64,000 nucleotides of DNA from Bradyrhizobium iriomotense (GCF_030160715.1 NZ_BSOW01000021.1:62001-126000); one strand, 5' to 3'; shown: positions 27,617 through 36,906, counted from the first letter of the stretch. Notes: generated from the letters alone by a model not told the origin. Made by a program: numbers and translations.

Positions 27617-28240
27617 TCAATCCGGCCGGATCATCTCGAACATGTTTTCCGGCTTGATCTCAAAATAGTCGCCGCGCCGGCCCGCGCGGACGATCGGACG
27701 GGTCGCAGCCGTCTGGTAGACACCGTCCTTGATGAAGGCCTTGTCGATATGGACGGCGACGACCTCACCCAGCGTCAGCCAGGCATCGGCCTCCTTGCCG
27801 TCGGCGCCCTTGAGGCGGACGATGTCGGACACCCTGCATTCGAACGCGACCGGGCTCTCGCCGACGCGCGGCACGTTGACGAGCCTGCCAGGCACGGCGG
27901 TGAGCCCCGCGACCTTGAACTCGTCAACCTCGGGCGCGACATGGGCCGCCGTCGCGTTCATCTGCTTCGCCAGATCCATGGTGGCAAGATTCCAGACGAA
28001 CTCTCTCGTCGCTTCGATATTGCCGACGGTGTCCTTCCAGTTGGTGGAGGAGAAGCCGATGATCGGCGGGGTGTAGCAGAAGGCGTTGAAGAAGCTGTAG
28101 GGCGCGAGGTTGACGTGGCCCTTCGTGTCACGCGAGGAGATCCAGCCGATCGGCCGCGGCGCGATGATGGCGTTGAAGGGATCGTGCTTGAGGCCGTGGC
28201 CCTTGGCCGGCTCGTAGAAGTGCAGGTCTTTGTCGTTCAC
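27617..28240 (-). CDS. Flavin reductase-like FMN-binding protein (flavoredoxin type)
   Basis: Cytosolic split-barrel FMN protein of 207 residues. Family features are FNAIIAPRPIGWISSRDTKGHVNLAPYSFFNAF (FMN-phosphate loop) and ECRVSDIVRLKGADG. Members serve as flavin reductases or FMN redox carriers. The start is GTG 28240, preceded by GGAG about 10 bases upstream, rather than ATG 28258, which lies at the edge of a REP-like repeat. There is no operon partner: palindromic repeats flank it on both sides. Confidence 0.88.
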   Translation of the reverse strand: MNDKDLHFYEPAKGHGLKHDPFNAIIAPRPIGWISSRDTKGHVNLAPYSFFNAFCYTPPIIGFSSTNWKDTVGNIEATREFVWNLATMDLAKQMNATAAHVAPEVDEFKVAGLTAVPGRLVNVPRVGESPVAFECRVSDIVRLKGADGKEADAWLTLGEVVAVHIDKAFIKDGVYQTAATRPIVRAGRRGDYFEIKPENMFEMIRPD

Positions 28241-28259
28241 GCGCTTGTTTCTCCGCATT

Positions 28260-28339
28260 CGTCATTGCGAGCGAAGCGAAGCAATCCAGAATCCCTCCGT
28301 GGACAGACTCTGGATTGCTTCGCTTCGCTCGCAATGACG
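28260..28339. repeat. REP-like palindrome, CGTCATTGCGAG family (copy 3)
   Basis: 80 bases, CGTCATTGCGAGCGAAGCGA through TCGCTTCGCTCGCAATGACG, the most symmetrical copy of this family in the window. Confidence 0.9.
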
Positions 28340-28373
28340 GAGTATGTTGATCTGTCCTGTACGACCATTGACT

Positions 28374-28415
28374 CGTCATTCCGGGGTCGGTCCTGCGGGC
28401 CACCTCGGAATGACG
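28374..28415. repeat. REP-like palindrome, GTCATTCCGG family (copy 3)
   Basis: CGTCATTCCGGGGTCGGTCC...CCACCTCGGAATGACG, 42 bases, 34 bases after the previous repeat of the other family and 22 bases before the TetR stop. Confidence 0.85.
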
Positions 28416-28436
28416 ACCAACTCGCTTATAGGGGCG

Positions 28437-29036
28437 TCAGTGGCGCGGCGACAGGCCCGCGATGACGAAATCGATCATCTGATCGATGGTCGGGCCCGGC
28501 TTGGTGGCGCATTGGGCGATCATCTGGGGGTGGAAAAAGCGCATCATCGCGGTGCAGGCGCAGAGCGAGGCCAGTTGCAGGTCCGGCGCCTCGAACTCGC
28601 CGGAGGCGACACCTTGCGCAATCATCTGGCCGATGATCGCTGCGATACACTCCATATGGGCGACGCAGACGTCCCAGTCCTCCTGCATCGCGATCTCGAC
28701 CATCTCATGCAGCTTGGAATCACCGACATAGCGCTCGGTGTTCATGCGATGGATGGTGGTCAGGAGTTGCCGGAAGCGGTCGCGCACCGGACCCGGCCCG
28801 GCCACGATCCGCTGCGCTTCCAGCTCGACCTCGCCCATCAGCCCCCGCGCCACCGCCTGATGAATCGCCTTCTTCGATTCGAAGAAGCGATAGACGTTGG
28901 CCGGGCTCATCCGGAGCTCTTTGGCGATGTCGCCGACAGTGGTCTTCTGATAGCCGATCTGGCGGAACAGCCGCTCGGCCACCTCGAGAATGCGCTCGCG
29001 GGTGTCGCCTTCGATATGTTCCGAAACCAGTGTCAT
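28437..29036 (-). CDS. TetR-family transcriptional regulator of the RND efflux operon
   Basis: Repressor of 199 residues with the helix-turn-helix TTVGDIAKELRMSPANVYRFFESKKAI at the N-terminus and a helical ligand-binding C-terminal domain. It is the third gene of the minus-strand set MFP-RND-TetR, 32 bases downstream of the RND pump stop, so it is likely the pump's own regulator. The imperfect palindrome before the MFP gene (33546-33583) is the candidate operator. The inducer is not predictable. Confidence 0.92.
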   Translation of the reverse strand: MTLVSEHIEGDTRERILEVAERLFRQIGYQKTTVGDIAKELRMSPANVYRFFESKKAIHQAVARGLMGEVELEAQRIVAGPGPVRDRFRQLLTTIHRMNTERYVGDSKLHEMVEIAMQEDWDVCVAHMECIAAIIGQMIAQGVASGEFEAPDLQLASLCACTAMMRFFHPQMIAQCATKPGPTIDQMIDFVIAGLSPRH

Positions 29037-29067
29037 CTGTCAGGACTCGTCAACGCTCACTCTTCAT

Positions 29068-32000
29068 TTATTCAGCCGCTTCAGCAAGCGGAAATGCGGG
29101 CTCGGCATCGCTGTCATGCTGCGGTGCAACTTCCGGCTGCTGGGCCGTTCCAGCCTCGTCCAGGCTCTTGCGGAACCACAGGGCATAGAGACCCGGCAGG
29201 TACAGGAGCGTCAGGAAGGTCGCAACGAACAATCCGCCCATGATGGTGATCGCCATCGGGCCCCAGAACGCCGAGCGCGACAGCGGGATCATGGCGAGGA
29301 TCGCCGCGAGCGCGGTCAGCACCACCGGGCGGGCGCGCCGAACGGTCGCCTCCACGATCGCCTCGCGCCGGGTCAGGCCATGGGAGACGTCGGTCTCGAT
29401 CTGGTCGACCAGGATGACCGTATTGCGCATGATCATACCGGCAAGCGCGATCAGGCCGAGCAGTGCCACGAAGCCGAACGGCTGGTTGGCGACGTTGAGC
29501 CCGAGGGAGGCGCCGACGATGCCGAGCGGCGCGGTCAAAAACACCAGGATCAGGCGCGAGAAGCTCTGAAGCTGGATCATCAGCAGCGTGAGCATCACCA
29601 TGACCATCACCGGGAAGAGGATGAAGATCGAGGCGTTGCCCTTGGCGGATTCCTCGAACGCGCCGCCCGGCTCGATGCGGTAGGCCGGCTCGAGGTAGTC
29701 CTTGATCTGTTGCAGCTTCGGCGTGATCTGGCTGGTGACGTCGGGCGCCTGCACGCCGTCGACGACGTCGGAGCGCACGGTGATCGCCATGTCGCGGTTG
29801 CGCCGCCACAGGATCGGCTCCTCGTGGGAGTACTCGATCTTGGCAATCTGCTGGAGCGGCACCGCAACGCCGTTGCGCGAGGTGATGGTGAGATCGCCGA
29901 CATGGGCGAGATCGAGCCGCTCGGACGGGATCGCACGGGCGACCACGCCGACCTTCTCGATGCCGTCGCGCACGGTCGTCACCTGCGCACCCGAGATCAG
30001 CATCGCGAGCGACTGCGAAACCTCCTGCGGGGTGAGGCCCATGGCACGCGCGCGGTCCTGGTCGACGACGAGCTTGAGGTACGGCGACTGCTCGTTCCAG
30101 TCGAGCTGGACGTCCTTGACGTTCTTATTCTGCCGCATGACGTCGCGCACCTGATAGGCGATCTCGCGCACCTTGTTGGGATCGGGACCGATCACACGGA
30201 ACTGCACGGGGAAGCCGACGGGCGGGCCGAAATTGAAGCGATCGACGCGGACGCGGGCCTCGTTGAGCGCGCCGTCGGCAACGGCGTTCTCGAGCTTCGC
30301 CTTGATGCGCTCGCGCGCCTCGACGCCCTTGGCAACGATCACGATCTCGGCAAAGGCCTCGTTCGGCAGCTGCGGATTGAGGCCGAGCCAGAAGCGCGGC
30401 GAGCCCTGGCCGACGTAAGCCGTATAGGTCTCGATGTCCTTGTCGTCCTTCAAAAGCGTCTCGGCCTTCTTCACCGCCTTCTCCGTGACGTTGAAGGCGG
30501 TGCCTTCCGGCAGGCGGAGCTGGAGGAACAGCTCGGGCCGCTCGGACAGCGGGAAGAACTGCTGCTGCACATGGCCGAAGCCGACGATCGAGACGACGAA
30601 CACGCCGACGGTCGCGACCACCACCGTGATGCGGTGGTTGACGCACCACTGCACGATGGCGCGCAAGCCGCGGTACATGCGGGTCTCGTAGACCGCGTGC
30701 GGATCGTGGTTGTGGTGCACCTTGATGTTGGGCAGCAGCTTGACGCCGATATAGGGCGTGAAGATCACCGCGACGAACCAGGAGGCGACCAGCGCGATCG
30801 CCACGATCCAGAAGATGCTGCCGGCATATTCGCCGACCGCTGAGTTGGCAAAGCCGATGGGGAGGAAGCCAGCAGCGGTGACCAGCGTTCCCGTGAGCAT
30901 CGGAAACGCAGTGGATTCCCAGGCAAAGGACGCGGCGCGGAAGCGGTCCCAGCCCTGCTCCATCTTCACCACCATCATCTCGACCGCGATGATGGCGTCG
31001 TCGACCAAGAGGCCGAGCGCGATGATCAGCGCGCCGAGCGAGATGCGGTGCAGGTCGAGCGACATCGAGTTCATGACGATGAAGACGATGCCGAGCACCA
31101 GCGGCACGGACAGCGCGACCACGATGCCGGTGCGCCAGCCGAGCGCAACGAAAGAGACAAACAGGACGATCGCGAGCGCCTCGATGAACGAATGCACGAA
31201 CTCGCCGACCGCATGCTCGACCACCTTCGGCTGGTCGGCGATCAGCTCGACGTCGATGCCCTGCGGCACCGCCTTCATGAATTCGCTGGTCGCCTTCTCG
31301 ACGTCCTTGCCGAGCTCGAGGATGTTGGCGCCCTTGGCGGTGACGACGCCGATGCCGATCGCGGGCTTGCCTTCCTGGCGCACGACGAAGCTGGGCGGAT
31401 CGACATAGCCGTGCGTGACGGTCGCGATGTCGCCGAGGCGGAACACGCGGCCATTGCTCTCGACCGGCGTCTCGGCAACAGCCTTGGCACCGTCGAGCGC
31501 ACCGGTGACACGCAGCGGCACGCGCTGCGAGGAGGTTTCGACCGTGCCGGCCGGGGTCACGTTGTTCTGCTTGGCAAGCGAATCGAACAGCGCCTGCGGC
31601 GTGATGCCGAGGGTGGCGAGCTTGGCGTGCGAGAATTCGACGAAGACGCGCTCGTCCTGGGTGCCGTAGACGTCGACCTTGGTGACGCCCGGCACTTTCA
31701 GCAGGCGCTGACGAAAGCCTTCCGAGACCTTCTTGAGCTGCGCATAGTCGGCGCCGTCGCCGGTCATCATGTAGAGGATGGAATCGACGTCGGAGAACTC
31801 GTCATTGACGACGGGCCCGAGAATGCCCGAAGGCAACTGGCCCTGCACGTCGACGAGCTTCTTGCGCAGGAGATAGAAGAGATACGGCACGTCCTTCGGC
31901 GGCGTGTTGTCGCGGAACGTCACCTGCATCGCCGTGAAGGCGGGCTTCGAGTAGGTCTGCACCTTCTCGAAATAGGGCAGCTCCTGGAGCTTCTTCTCGA

Positions 32001-32208
32001 TGGGGTCGGCGACCTGGGTCTGCATCTCCTGCGCGGTGGCACCCGGCCAGATCACGGAGACGTTGACCACCTTCACCGTGAAGAACGGATCCTCGGCGCG
32101 GCCGAGCTTCTGATAGGAGAAGAAGCCGGCGACACCGAGCACGAGCATCAGGAACAGCACCAGCGTCGGATGGCTGACGGCCCAGGCGGAAAGGTTGAAG
32201 CGCTTCAT
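29068..32208 (-). CDS. RND-family efflux pump inner-membrane transporter
   Basis: Proton-driven trimeric pump subunit of 1046 residues, the normal length for the family. It begins MKRFNLSAWAVSHPTLVLFL (TM1), has periplasmic porter loops, a large TM2-TM6 block with the proton-relay motif LGLLVDDAIIAVEMM in TM4, a second periplasmic half and TM8-12 (PLGIVGASLGLNVA..., LVDQIE..). ATG 32208 follows GGAGAGAGTGCG. The partner adaptor is the next gene upstream; the outer-membrane channel is not in the window. The substrate range cannot be read from sequence. Confidence 0.95.
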   Translation of the reverse strand: MKRFNLSAWAVSHPTLVLFLMLVLGVAGFFSYQKLGRAEDPFFTVKVVNVSVIWPGATAQEMQTQVADPIEKKLQELPYFEKVQTYSKPAFTAMQVTFRDNTPPKDVPYLFYLLRKKLVDVQGQLPSGILGPVVNDEFSDVDSILYMMTGDGADYAQLKKVSEGFRQRLLKVPGVTKVDVYGTQDERVFVEFSHAKLATLGITPQALFDSLAKQNNVTPAGTVETSSQRVPLRVTGALDGAKAVAETPVESNGRVFRLGDIATVTHGYVDPPSFVVRQEGKPAIGIGVVTAKGANILELGKDVEKATSEFMKAVPQGIDVELIADQPKVVEHAVGEFVHSFIEALAIVLFVSFVALGWRTGIVVALSVPLVLGIVFIVMNSMSLDLHRISLGALIIALGLLVDDAIIAVEMMVVKMEQGWDRFRAASFAWESTAFPMLTGTLVTAAGFLPIGFANSAVGEYAGSIFWIVAIALVASWFVAVIFTPYIGVKLLPNIKVHHNHDPHAVYETRMYRGLRAIVQWCVNHRITVVVATVGVFVVSIVGFGHVQQQFFPLSERPELFLQLRLPEGTAFNVTEKAVKKAETLLKDDKDIETYTAYVGQGSPRFWLGLNPQLPNEAFAEIVIVAKGVEARERIKAKLENAVADGALNEARVRVDRFNFGPPVGFPVQFRVIGPDPNKVREIAYQVRDVMRQNKNVKDVQLDWNEQSPYLKLVVDQDRARAMGLTPQEVSQSLAMLISGAQVTTVRDGIEKVGVVARAIPSERLDLAHVGDLTITSRNGVAVPLQQIAKIEYSHEEPILWRRNRDMAITVRSDVVDGVQAPDVTSQITPKLQQIKDYLEPAYRIEPGGAFEESAKGNASIFILFPVMVMVMLTLLMIQLQSFSRLILVFLTAPLGIVGASLGLNVANQPFGFVALLGLIALAGMIMRNTVILVDQIETDVSHGLTRREAIVEATVRRARPVVLTALAAILAMIPLSRSAFWGPMAITIMGGLFVATFLTLLYLPGLYALWFRKSLDEAGTAQQPEVAPQHDSDAEPAFPLAEAAE

Positions 32209-32279
32209 CGCACTCTCTCCAGAGATGACCAATTGCCAAGAACAATTACCAAGAACAAAACCACCAACCCTGCTCGACC

Positions 32280-32388
32280 CGTCATTGCGAGGTAGCGAAG
32301 CGATCCAGGGGGCTGGGCAGGATCTGGATCACTTCGCCGCTTCTTCCATCGCATTTGCGCGACGGCCGAAACTCACCTCGCAATGACG
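32280..32388. repeat. REP-like palindrome, CGTCATTGCGAG family (copy 4, divergent loop)
   Basis: CGTCATTGCGAGGTAGCGAA ... CTCGCAATGACG with a longer, degenerate centre. It lies between the MFP and RND genes of the efflux operon, inside a transcribed unit, unlike the other copies. Confidence 0.85.
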
Positions 32389-32401
32389 GAACTCTTTATC
32401 G

Positions 32402-33508
32402 TCAGAAGGAAAGCGAGGACACGATCCGGACCTTCATGCTCGGATCAAGCTTCTGCACGCCAAGGGCTACGATCTTCGCGCCCTCTTCCACGCCACTGGT
32501 GATGACGACGTCGTTGCTCTCGTAGGATTTCACAGCGACCGGCTTCAGCGCGACGGCGCCGTTGTCGTCGACGACGTAGAAGGAGGGCTTGCCGCCTTCG
32601 TTGAACAGCGCCGACAACGGCAGCCGCGCGACACGCTCGGTCGCAGCGTCCGACAGCGTCAACGTCGCGGTCATGCCGAGCGCGACCTTGTCGTCGGCCT
32701 CGGGCAGCGAGAATTTCGCAAGATAGGTGCGCGTGGCCGGATCGGCGGCAGGCGCGATCTCGCGCAGCTTCGCGGCATACTTCTTGTTGGGCTCCGACCA
32801 AAGAGTGACGCTGGCGACGCCCGACTTGGCGCGTCCGACCAGCGTCTCAGGGATCGCGACGACCGCTTCCTTCTCGGCAAAGCGGGCGACGCGGATCGAA
32901 GCCTGGCCTGCGGCAACCACCTGGCCGGGCTCGATCAGCGTTGCGGTGACGACGCCACGGGCGTCGGCGTTGAGCGTCGCGTAGGAAAGGGAATTCTTGG
33001 TCAGTTCGACCGAGCGCACGGCGCGGTCGAGGCGCGCTCGGGCCTCGTCGGCGGCCGCGCGGCTCGAATCCATCTGCGCATCGGTGGTCCAGCCCTTGGC
33101 CTTCAGATCCTTGGCGCGCTGCTCGGCGGCAGCGGCCTGGGCCAGCACGCCGGTCGCGGCGGTCTGCTCGGCCACGGCCTGCTCGGCCTGGAGCTTCAGA
33201 TCGACCTCATCGAGGGTCGCGAGCGGCTGGCCCTCCTCGACGGTCTGCCCGACTTCGACAAGGCGCTTGGCGACCTTGCCGGCGACGCGGAACCCAAGGT
33301 CGCTTTCGATCCGGGGCTTGATGGTGCCGACGAAGCTGCGCTCCGGCGTATCGGCCTCGTAATGAGCGGTTGCGACCAGGACCGGCCGCGGCGGCTCGGC
33401 CTTTTGCGCTACGGTGTCATTGCATCCGGCCAGCGCCACGGCCATCAAGGCCAGTGAAGCACCTGCCAAGAGCTTGGAATAGCTCGACAAAATCGACCGG
33501 ACGAACAT
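32402..33508 (-). CDS. RND efflux membrane-fusion protein (HlyD/AcrA-like lipoprotein)
   Basis: Periplasmic adaptor of 368 residues. The lipobox LALMAVALAGCNDT marks an outer- or inner-membrane lipoprotein with the modified Cys at about residue 29. Lipoyl (GFRVAGKVAKRLVEVGQTVEEGQPLATLD), hairpin and beta-barrel domains follow in the AcrA order. ATG 33508 follows GCAGGAGTGTCCG. It starts the operon MFP-RND-TetR. A REP-like repeat separates it from the RND gene, so the downstream genes are expected to be read through it. Confidence 0.93.
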   Translation of the reverse strand: MFVRSILSSYSKLLAGASLALMAVALAGCNDTVAQKAEPPRPVLVATAHYEADTPERSFVGTIKPRIESDLGFRVAGKVAKRLVEVGQTVEEGQPLATLDEVDLKLQAEQAVAEQTAATGVLAQAAAAEQRAKDLKAKGWTTDAQMDSSRAAADEARARLDRAVRSVELTKNSLSYATLNADARGVVTATLIEPGQVVAAGQASIRVARFAEKEAVVAIPETLVGRAKSGVASVTLWSEPNKKYAAKLREIAPAADPATRTYLAKFSLPEADDKVALGMTATLTLSDAATERVARLPLSALFNEGGKPSFYVVDDNGAVALKPVAVKSYESNDVVITSGVEEGAKIVALGVQKLDPSMKVRIVSSLSF

Positions 33509-33545
33509 CGGACACTCCTGCGGCTGTGTTCCCGAGGAATGTCGA

Positions 33546-33583
33546 CTAATCACTGATAAAAGTCAATAATCGTCAGTCATCAG
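33546..33583 (-). promoter_or_regulatory. Imperfect palindrome before the MFP gene, candidate TetR operator
   Basis: CTAATCACTGA (33546-33556) and TCAGTCATCAG (33573-33583) are inverted with 9 of 11 positions complementary. They lie about 38-75 bases upstream of the MFP start. Confidence 0.45.
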
Positions 33584-33620
33584 AAAAACGTGAGCGTTAA
33601 GGAGTGGTGACGCCCCCTCT

Positions 33621-33737
33621 CGTCGCCCTGGCGAAAGCCAGGGCCCATTCTCCCTAGAGTCGGTTGTTGAAAGAGGACGTTTCCCCGCGTGCCCCAGGAG
33701 GAGCCGCGTATGGGCCCTGGCTTTCGCCAGGGCGACG
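33621..33737. repeat. 28-base perfect inverted repeat (CGTCGCCCTGGCGAAAGCCA family)
   Basis: Arms CGTCGCCCTGGCGAAAGCCAGGGCCCAT (33621-33648) and its perfect complement (33710-33737) with a 61-base loop. The arms themselves contain a small hairpin (CCCTGGCGAAAGCCAGGG). It lies between the MFS gene stop and the MFP promoter. Confidence 0.92.
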
Positions 33738-33742
33738 TTGGA

Positions 33743-35086
33743 TCACTGCCCCTGCTCGGCGAACTCGTGCTTGCTCTCGTGACCACCGACGAACACCAGG
33801 ATGCCGGCGATCAGAGGCAGGATCGCGAGGACCAGGAGGCCGGTCGAGGTCTGGCCGGTCGCTTCCTTGACCCAACCGATCAGATAGGGGCCACCGAAGC
33901 CGGCGAGATTGCCAATCGAGTTGATCAGCGCGATGCCGCCGGCGGCGGCCGTGCCGGAGAGCCAGGCGGTCGGCAGGGTCCAGAACACGCCGAAGCAGCA
34001 GAACACGCCGATCGCGGCCACCGTCAGCGCCACCATCGTCAAGGTGGGATCGGTGAGATAGGAGGAGACGCCGAGCGCGACGGCAGTGAGGAGCAGCGGC
34101 GCGCCGACATGCATCACGCGCTCGCGCGTGGCGTCGGAATGCCGCGCCCACAGGATCATGGCGATGGTGCCGAACAGGTACGGGATCGCGGTGACGAAGC
34201 CGGTCTGGGCATTCGTGAGACCAAAGGCCTTCACGATCTGCGGCAGCCAGAACTGCATGCCATAGAGCGCACCGACGAAGCCGAAGTAGATCAGGCTCAG
34301 CGCAATCACCTTCGGCGACGACAAGGCTTCGCCGAGCGAGAGGTGCTTCACCGCCTGCTTGGCCGCGATTTCCGAATCAAGCCTGCCCTTGAGCCACGCC
34401 TTCTGCTCGGTCGACAGCCAGTCCGCCTTCTCCGGCTTGTCCGTGAGATAGAACCAGGTGACGATACCGAGCAGCACCGACGGCACGCCCTCGATGATGA
34501 ACAGCCACTGCCAGCCCTGCAAGCCCAGCACGCCATCGAGCCCGAGCAGCAGGCCCGAGATCGGCGCGCCGATCACGGTCGAGACCGGCACCGCAATGGC
34601 AAAGGCCGCGAGGAAGCGCGCGCGGTATTCGGCCGGATACCAATAGGTCAGATAAAGGATGATGCCGGGGAAGAAGCCGGCTTCGGCCACGCCGAGCAGG
34701 AAGCGCAGGACGTAGAAGCTCGTCACGCCATTCACCGTGGCCATCAGCGCCGAGATCACGCCCCAGGTCACCATGATGCGGGCGATCCAGCGGCTCGCGC
34801 CGAATCGCTCCAGCGCCAGGTTGCTCGGCACCTCGAAGATGAAATAGCCGATGAAGAAGATGCCGGCGCCCCAGGAGAAGATCAGCGGCGTGAACTTCAA
34901 TTCCGCATTCATGGTCAGCGCGGCGAAGCCGAGATTGACGCGGTCGAGGTAGGAAAAGAAGTAGGCCAGCACCAGGAAGGGAATCAGGCGCCAGGAGATG
35001 GCGCGGATGGTCGAGGTCTCGATCGCGCTCTTATTGTTGTTCTTGGCAGTGCCTGCGGAACCGGCAAAGGTGGTGGTCTGGCTCAC
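33743..35086 (-). CDS. MFS transporter, anion:cation symporter (ACS) family
   Basis: Twelve-helix major facilitator of 447 residues. The ACS signature is near the N-terminus: YFFSYLDRVNLGFAALTMN, and later EVPSNLALERFGASRWIARIMVTWG (TM4-5 loop). The group transports organic anions such as glucarate, phthalate or hydroxyphenylacetate; which one is unknown. The start is GTG 35086 with AAGGGGGAC 7 bases upstream; the longer frame beyond it has no family similarity. It is divergent from the DUF2809 gene, sharing a short intergenic region. Confidence 0.92.
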   Translation of the reverse strand: MSQTTTFAGSAGTAKNNNKSAIETSTIRAISWRLIPFLVLAYFFSYLDRVNLGFAALTMNAELKFTPLIFSWGAGIFFIGYFIFEVPSNLALERFGASRWIARIMVTWGVISALMATVNGVTSFYVLRFLLGVAEAGFFPGIILYLTYWYPAEYRARFLAAFAIAVPVSTVIGAPISGLLLGLDGVLGLQGWQWLFIIEGVPSVLLGIVTWFYLTDKPEKADWLSTEQKAWLKGRLDSEIAAKQAVKHLSLGEALSSPKVIALSLIYFGFVGALYGMQFWLPQIVKAFGLTNAQTGFVTAIPYLFGTIAMILWARHSDATRERVMHVGAPLLLTAVALGVSSYLTDPTLTMVALTVAAIGVFCCFGVFWTLPTAWLSGTAAAGGIALINSIGNLAGFGGPYLIGWVKEATGQTSTGLLVLAILPLIAGILVFVGGHESKHEFAEQGQ

Positions 35087-35165
35087 GGCGTCCCCCTTGG
35101 TTGTTGCTTTTCTCGGGCTGGGGGCGGTTTTGAGCATCGCGGCGAAAGAGTCAATGGAGCGAGCA

Positions 35166-35594
35166 ATGCACGGAACGCAATCGACCAACCCTGTTGCGCC
35201 GATGCAGGTATCGCTGGTCCGCGCCGCCCTCGCCCTCGTCGTGATCGCGTGCGGCCTGTCCTTGCGCTGGTACGGCTTTCCGCTCGGACTCTCCGCCTTC
35301 GTCGTGAAATACGGCGGCTCGCTGCTGTGGGCGACCATGGTGTTTTTCCTGGTCGGCGCCTTGCTGCCAGGCCTGACACGGACGCAAGTAGCGGCCATTG
35401 CGGCGGCGATTGCGGTTCTGGTCGAGCTGTCCCGGCTGGTGCACGCGCCCTGGCTCGATGCGTTCCGCCTCACGACCGCCGGCGCGCTGCTGCTGGGGCG
35501 GATCTTCTCGCTGTGGAATATCGTGGCCTACTTCGCCGGCATCATCCTGGGCGCCTGGCTCGATCGCGTCGTTGGGACGCGTAAGGTGGGTTAG
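35166..35594 (+). CDS. DUF2809-like small membrane protein
   Basis: Integral membrane protein of about 142 residues (146 from ATG 35154) with four hydrophobic segments, including LALVVIACGLSLRWYG, LLWATMVFFLVGALLP and NIVAYFAGIILGAWLDRVV. It matches the DUF2809 pattern (LRWYGFPLG...KYGGSLLWATM...VELSRLVHAPWLDAFRLT.. ) of proteins with no assigned function. ATG 35166 has GGAG 6 bases upstream; ATG 35154 is an alternative. A palindromic repeat follows the stop. Confidence 0.75.
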   Translation: MHGTQSTNPVAPMQVSLVRAALALVVIACGLSLRWYGFPLGLSAFVVKYGGSLLWATMVFFLVGALLPGLTRTQVAAIAAAIAVLVELSRLVHAPWLDAFRLTTAGALLLGRIFSLWNIVAYFAGIILGAWLDRVVGTRKVG

Positions 35595-35710
35595 CCGAAG
35601 GCGTAACCCACCACAGTCTATCCGCAGGATGTGAAAGCGGTGGGTTACGCGGAGCCTGTCATCGGGCCGCGCAGAGCGCGGACCCGTTGCCTAAAGCTAA
35701 CCCACCCTAC
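35586..35710. repeat. Composite repeat with GTGGGTTA arms and a nested hairpin module
   Basis: Outer elements GTGGGTTAGCC...GTAACCCACC and CTAACCCACC bracket an inner module CGGAGCCTGTCATCGGGCC...GGACCCGTTG (35649-35679). The same inner module occurs within the repeat at 45681-45839. Confidence 0.8.
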
Positions 35711-35739
35711 AGGCTACACAATCTTCGCCAACGCGATGA

Positions 35740-36906
35740 TCATTCCTCCGCCAATTGAAATTGCTCGAAACGATCTAGCTCCTCCTCGATCCTGTGCTTC
35801 AGCTCCTTGCGGCCGGCCGTCTTCTTGCCGTTGCCCACCCAGGTCCATTTCTGCATCAGGAGCTTCTTGTTCTGCCGGTCGGTCTTCAGATCGAGCGCGG
35901 CCACGATCTCGTCGCCGACCAGCACCGGCAGCGCGAAATAGCCCAGCTTGCGCTTGGCCTTCGGCACGTAAGCCTCGAACAGATGGTTGTAGCCGAAGAT
36001 GAGGTTGGTGCGCTTGCGCTGGATGATCAGGGGATCGAAGGGCGAGAGGATGTGCACGAGATCCGGCGGCGCGCCTTCGCCCGGCTCCAGCGCAGACGGC
36101 GTCGCCCAATGCTCCTGCTTGCCTGCGCCCTCCAAGGCGAGCGGCACGAGCTCGCCGCGTCGGACCCGTGATGCGATCAGGCGCGCCACCGCCTGCTTGC
36201 TCGGCGCGTCCAGATGACAGATCGAATCGAGGCTCACGACGCCCTGAGCGCGCTGCGCCCGGTCGAGCAGGTAAGTGGTCCCATCCTTTGCAGAGGCCGG
36301 CTTCGGCGACCTGTCCCAGCCGAAATGGCGCGTCATCAGCTCATAGGTCTTGAGCATGCCCTGGCGTTCGCTGATCGTGACGACGCCGGTGTAGAAGGCG
36401 AGCTGCAACGCCCGTTTCGAGGGCTTGCGGCTCTGCCACAAATGCTCCTTCTCCGCGAGAACATCGTCCTCGATGTCGCGGATCGTCAGCGGGCCGGCCC
36501 GCACCAGCCGCATCACCTTGCGCATGTCGGCCGGGGTCACCGACGCGAACCATTTGTGCCCATCGCGGCGGTGCTCGCGCATCGCCGGCAGGAAGAAGCG
36601 GAAGTCGCTGGTCGGCACGTAGGACAGCGCGTGGGTCCAGTATTCGAACACGCTTCTGTCGACGCTCTGGGCATGGCGCAGGTCGGCGCGGCGATAGGAC
36701 GGGATGCGGCTGTAGAGAATGTGGTGATGGCAGCGCTCGATGACGTTGATGGTGTCGATCTGCACATAGCCGAGATGGGTAATCGCGTCAGTGACCGCTT
36801 GCGCGCCCGCACCAAAGGGCTCGCGGGTATCGAGCCGCTGGGCGCGCAGCCAGATCTGCCGTGCCTGCGAGGTCTGAAGCGGGAGTGGTTTGGGTGTGCG
36901 GGACAT
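35740..36906 (-). CDS. Winged-helix DNA glycosylase-like protein (YcaQ/DUF1006 family)
   Basis: Cytosolic protein of 388 residues of the HTH_42/YcaQ family; E. coli YcaQ unhooks interstrand DNA crosslinks. The QxD catalytic motif is visible in GYVQIDTINVIERCHHHILYSR, followed by the YWTHALSYVPTSDFRFFLP segment; the C-terminal part contains LSPFDPLIIQRKRTNLIFG and KRKLGYFALPVLVGDEIVAALD. Crosslink repair is inferred from family only. The start is ATG 36906 or 36918. Convergent with the DUF2809 gene across a repeat. Confidence 0.9.
   Translation of the reverse strand: MSRTPKPLPLQTSQARQIWLRAQRLDTREPFGAGAQAVTDAITHLGYVQIDTINVIERCHHHILYSRIPSYRRADLRHAQSVDRSVFEYWTHALSYVPTSDFRFFLPAMREHRRDGHKWFASVTPADMRKVMRLVRAGPLTIRDIEDDVLAEKEHLWQSRKPSKRALQLAFYTGVVTISERQGMLKTYELMTRHFGWDRSPKPASAKDGTTYLLDRAQRAQGVVSLDSICHLDAPSKQAVARLIASRVRRGELVPLALEGAGKQEHWATPSALEPGEGAPPDLVHILSPFDPLIIQRKRTNLIFGYNHLFEAYVPKAKRKLGYFALPVLVGDEIVAALDLKTDRQNKKLLMQKWTWVGNGKKTAGRKELKHRIEEELDRFEQFQLAEE

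Noticed and set aside
28990..30843. 617-codon plus-strand frame opposite the RND pump
   Set aside because: Composition is His/Asp/Arg-rich and patternless, as expected for the antisense frame of a high-GC gene; the RND protein is complete on the other strand.
33743..35473. Longer, 576-residue start for the MFS transporter
   Set aside because: The extra 129 residues overlap the divergent DUF2809 gene and lack hydrophobic or family features; GTG 35086 has a strong ribosome site.
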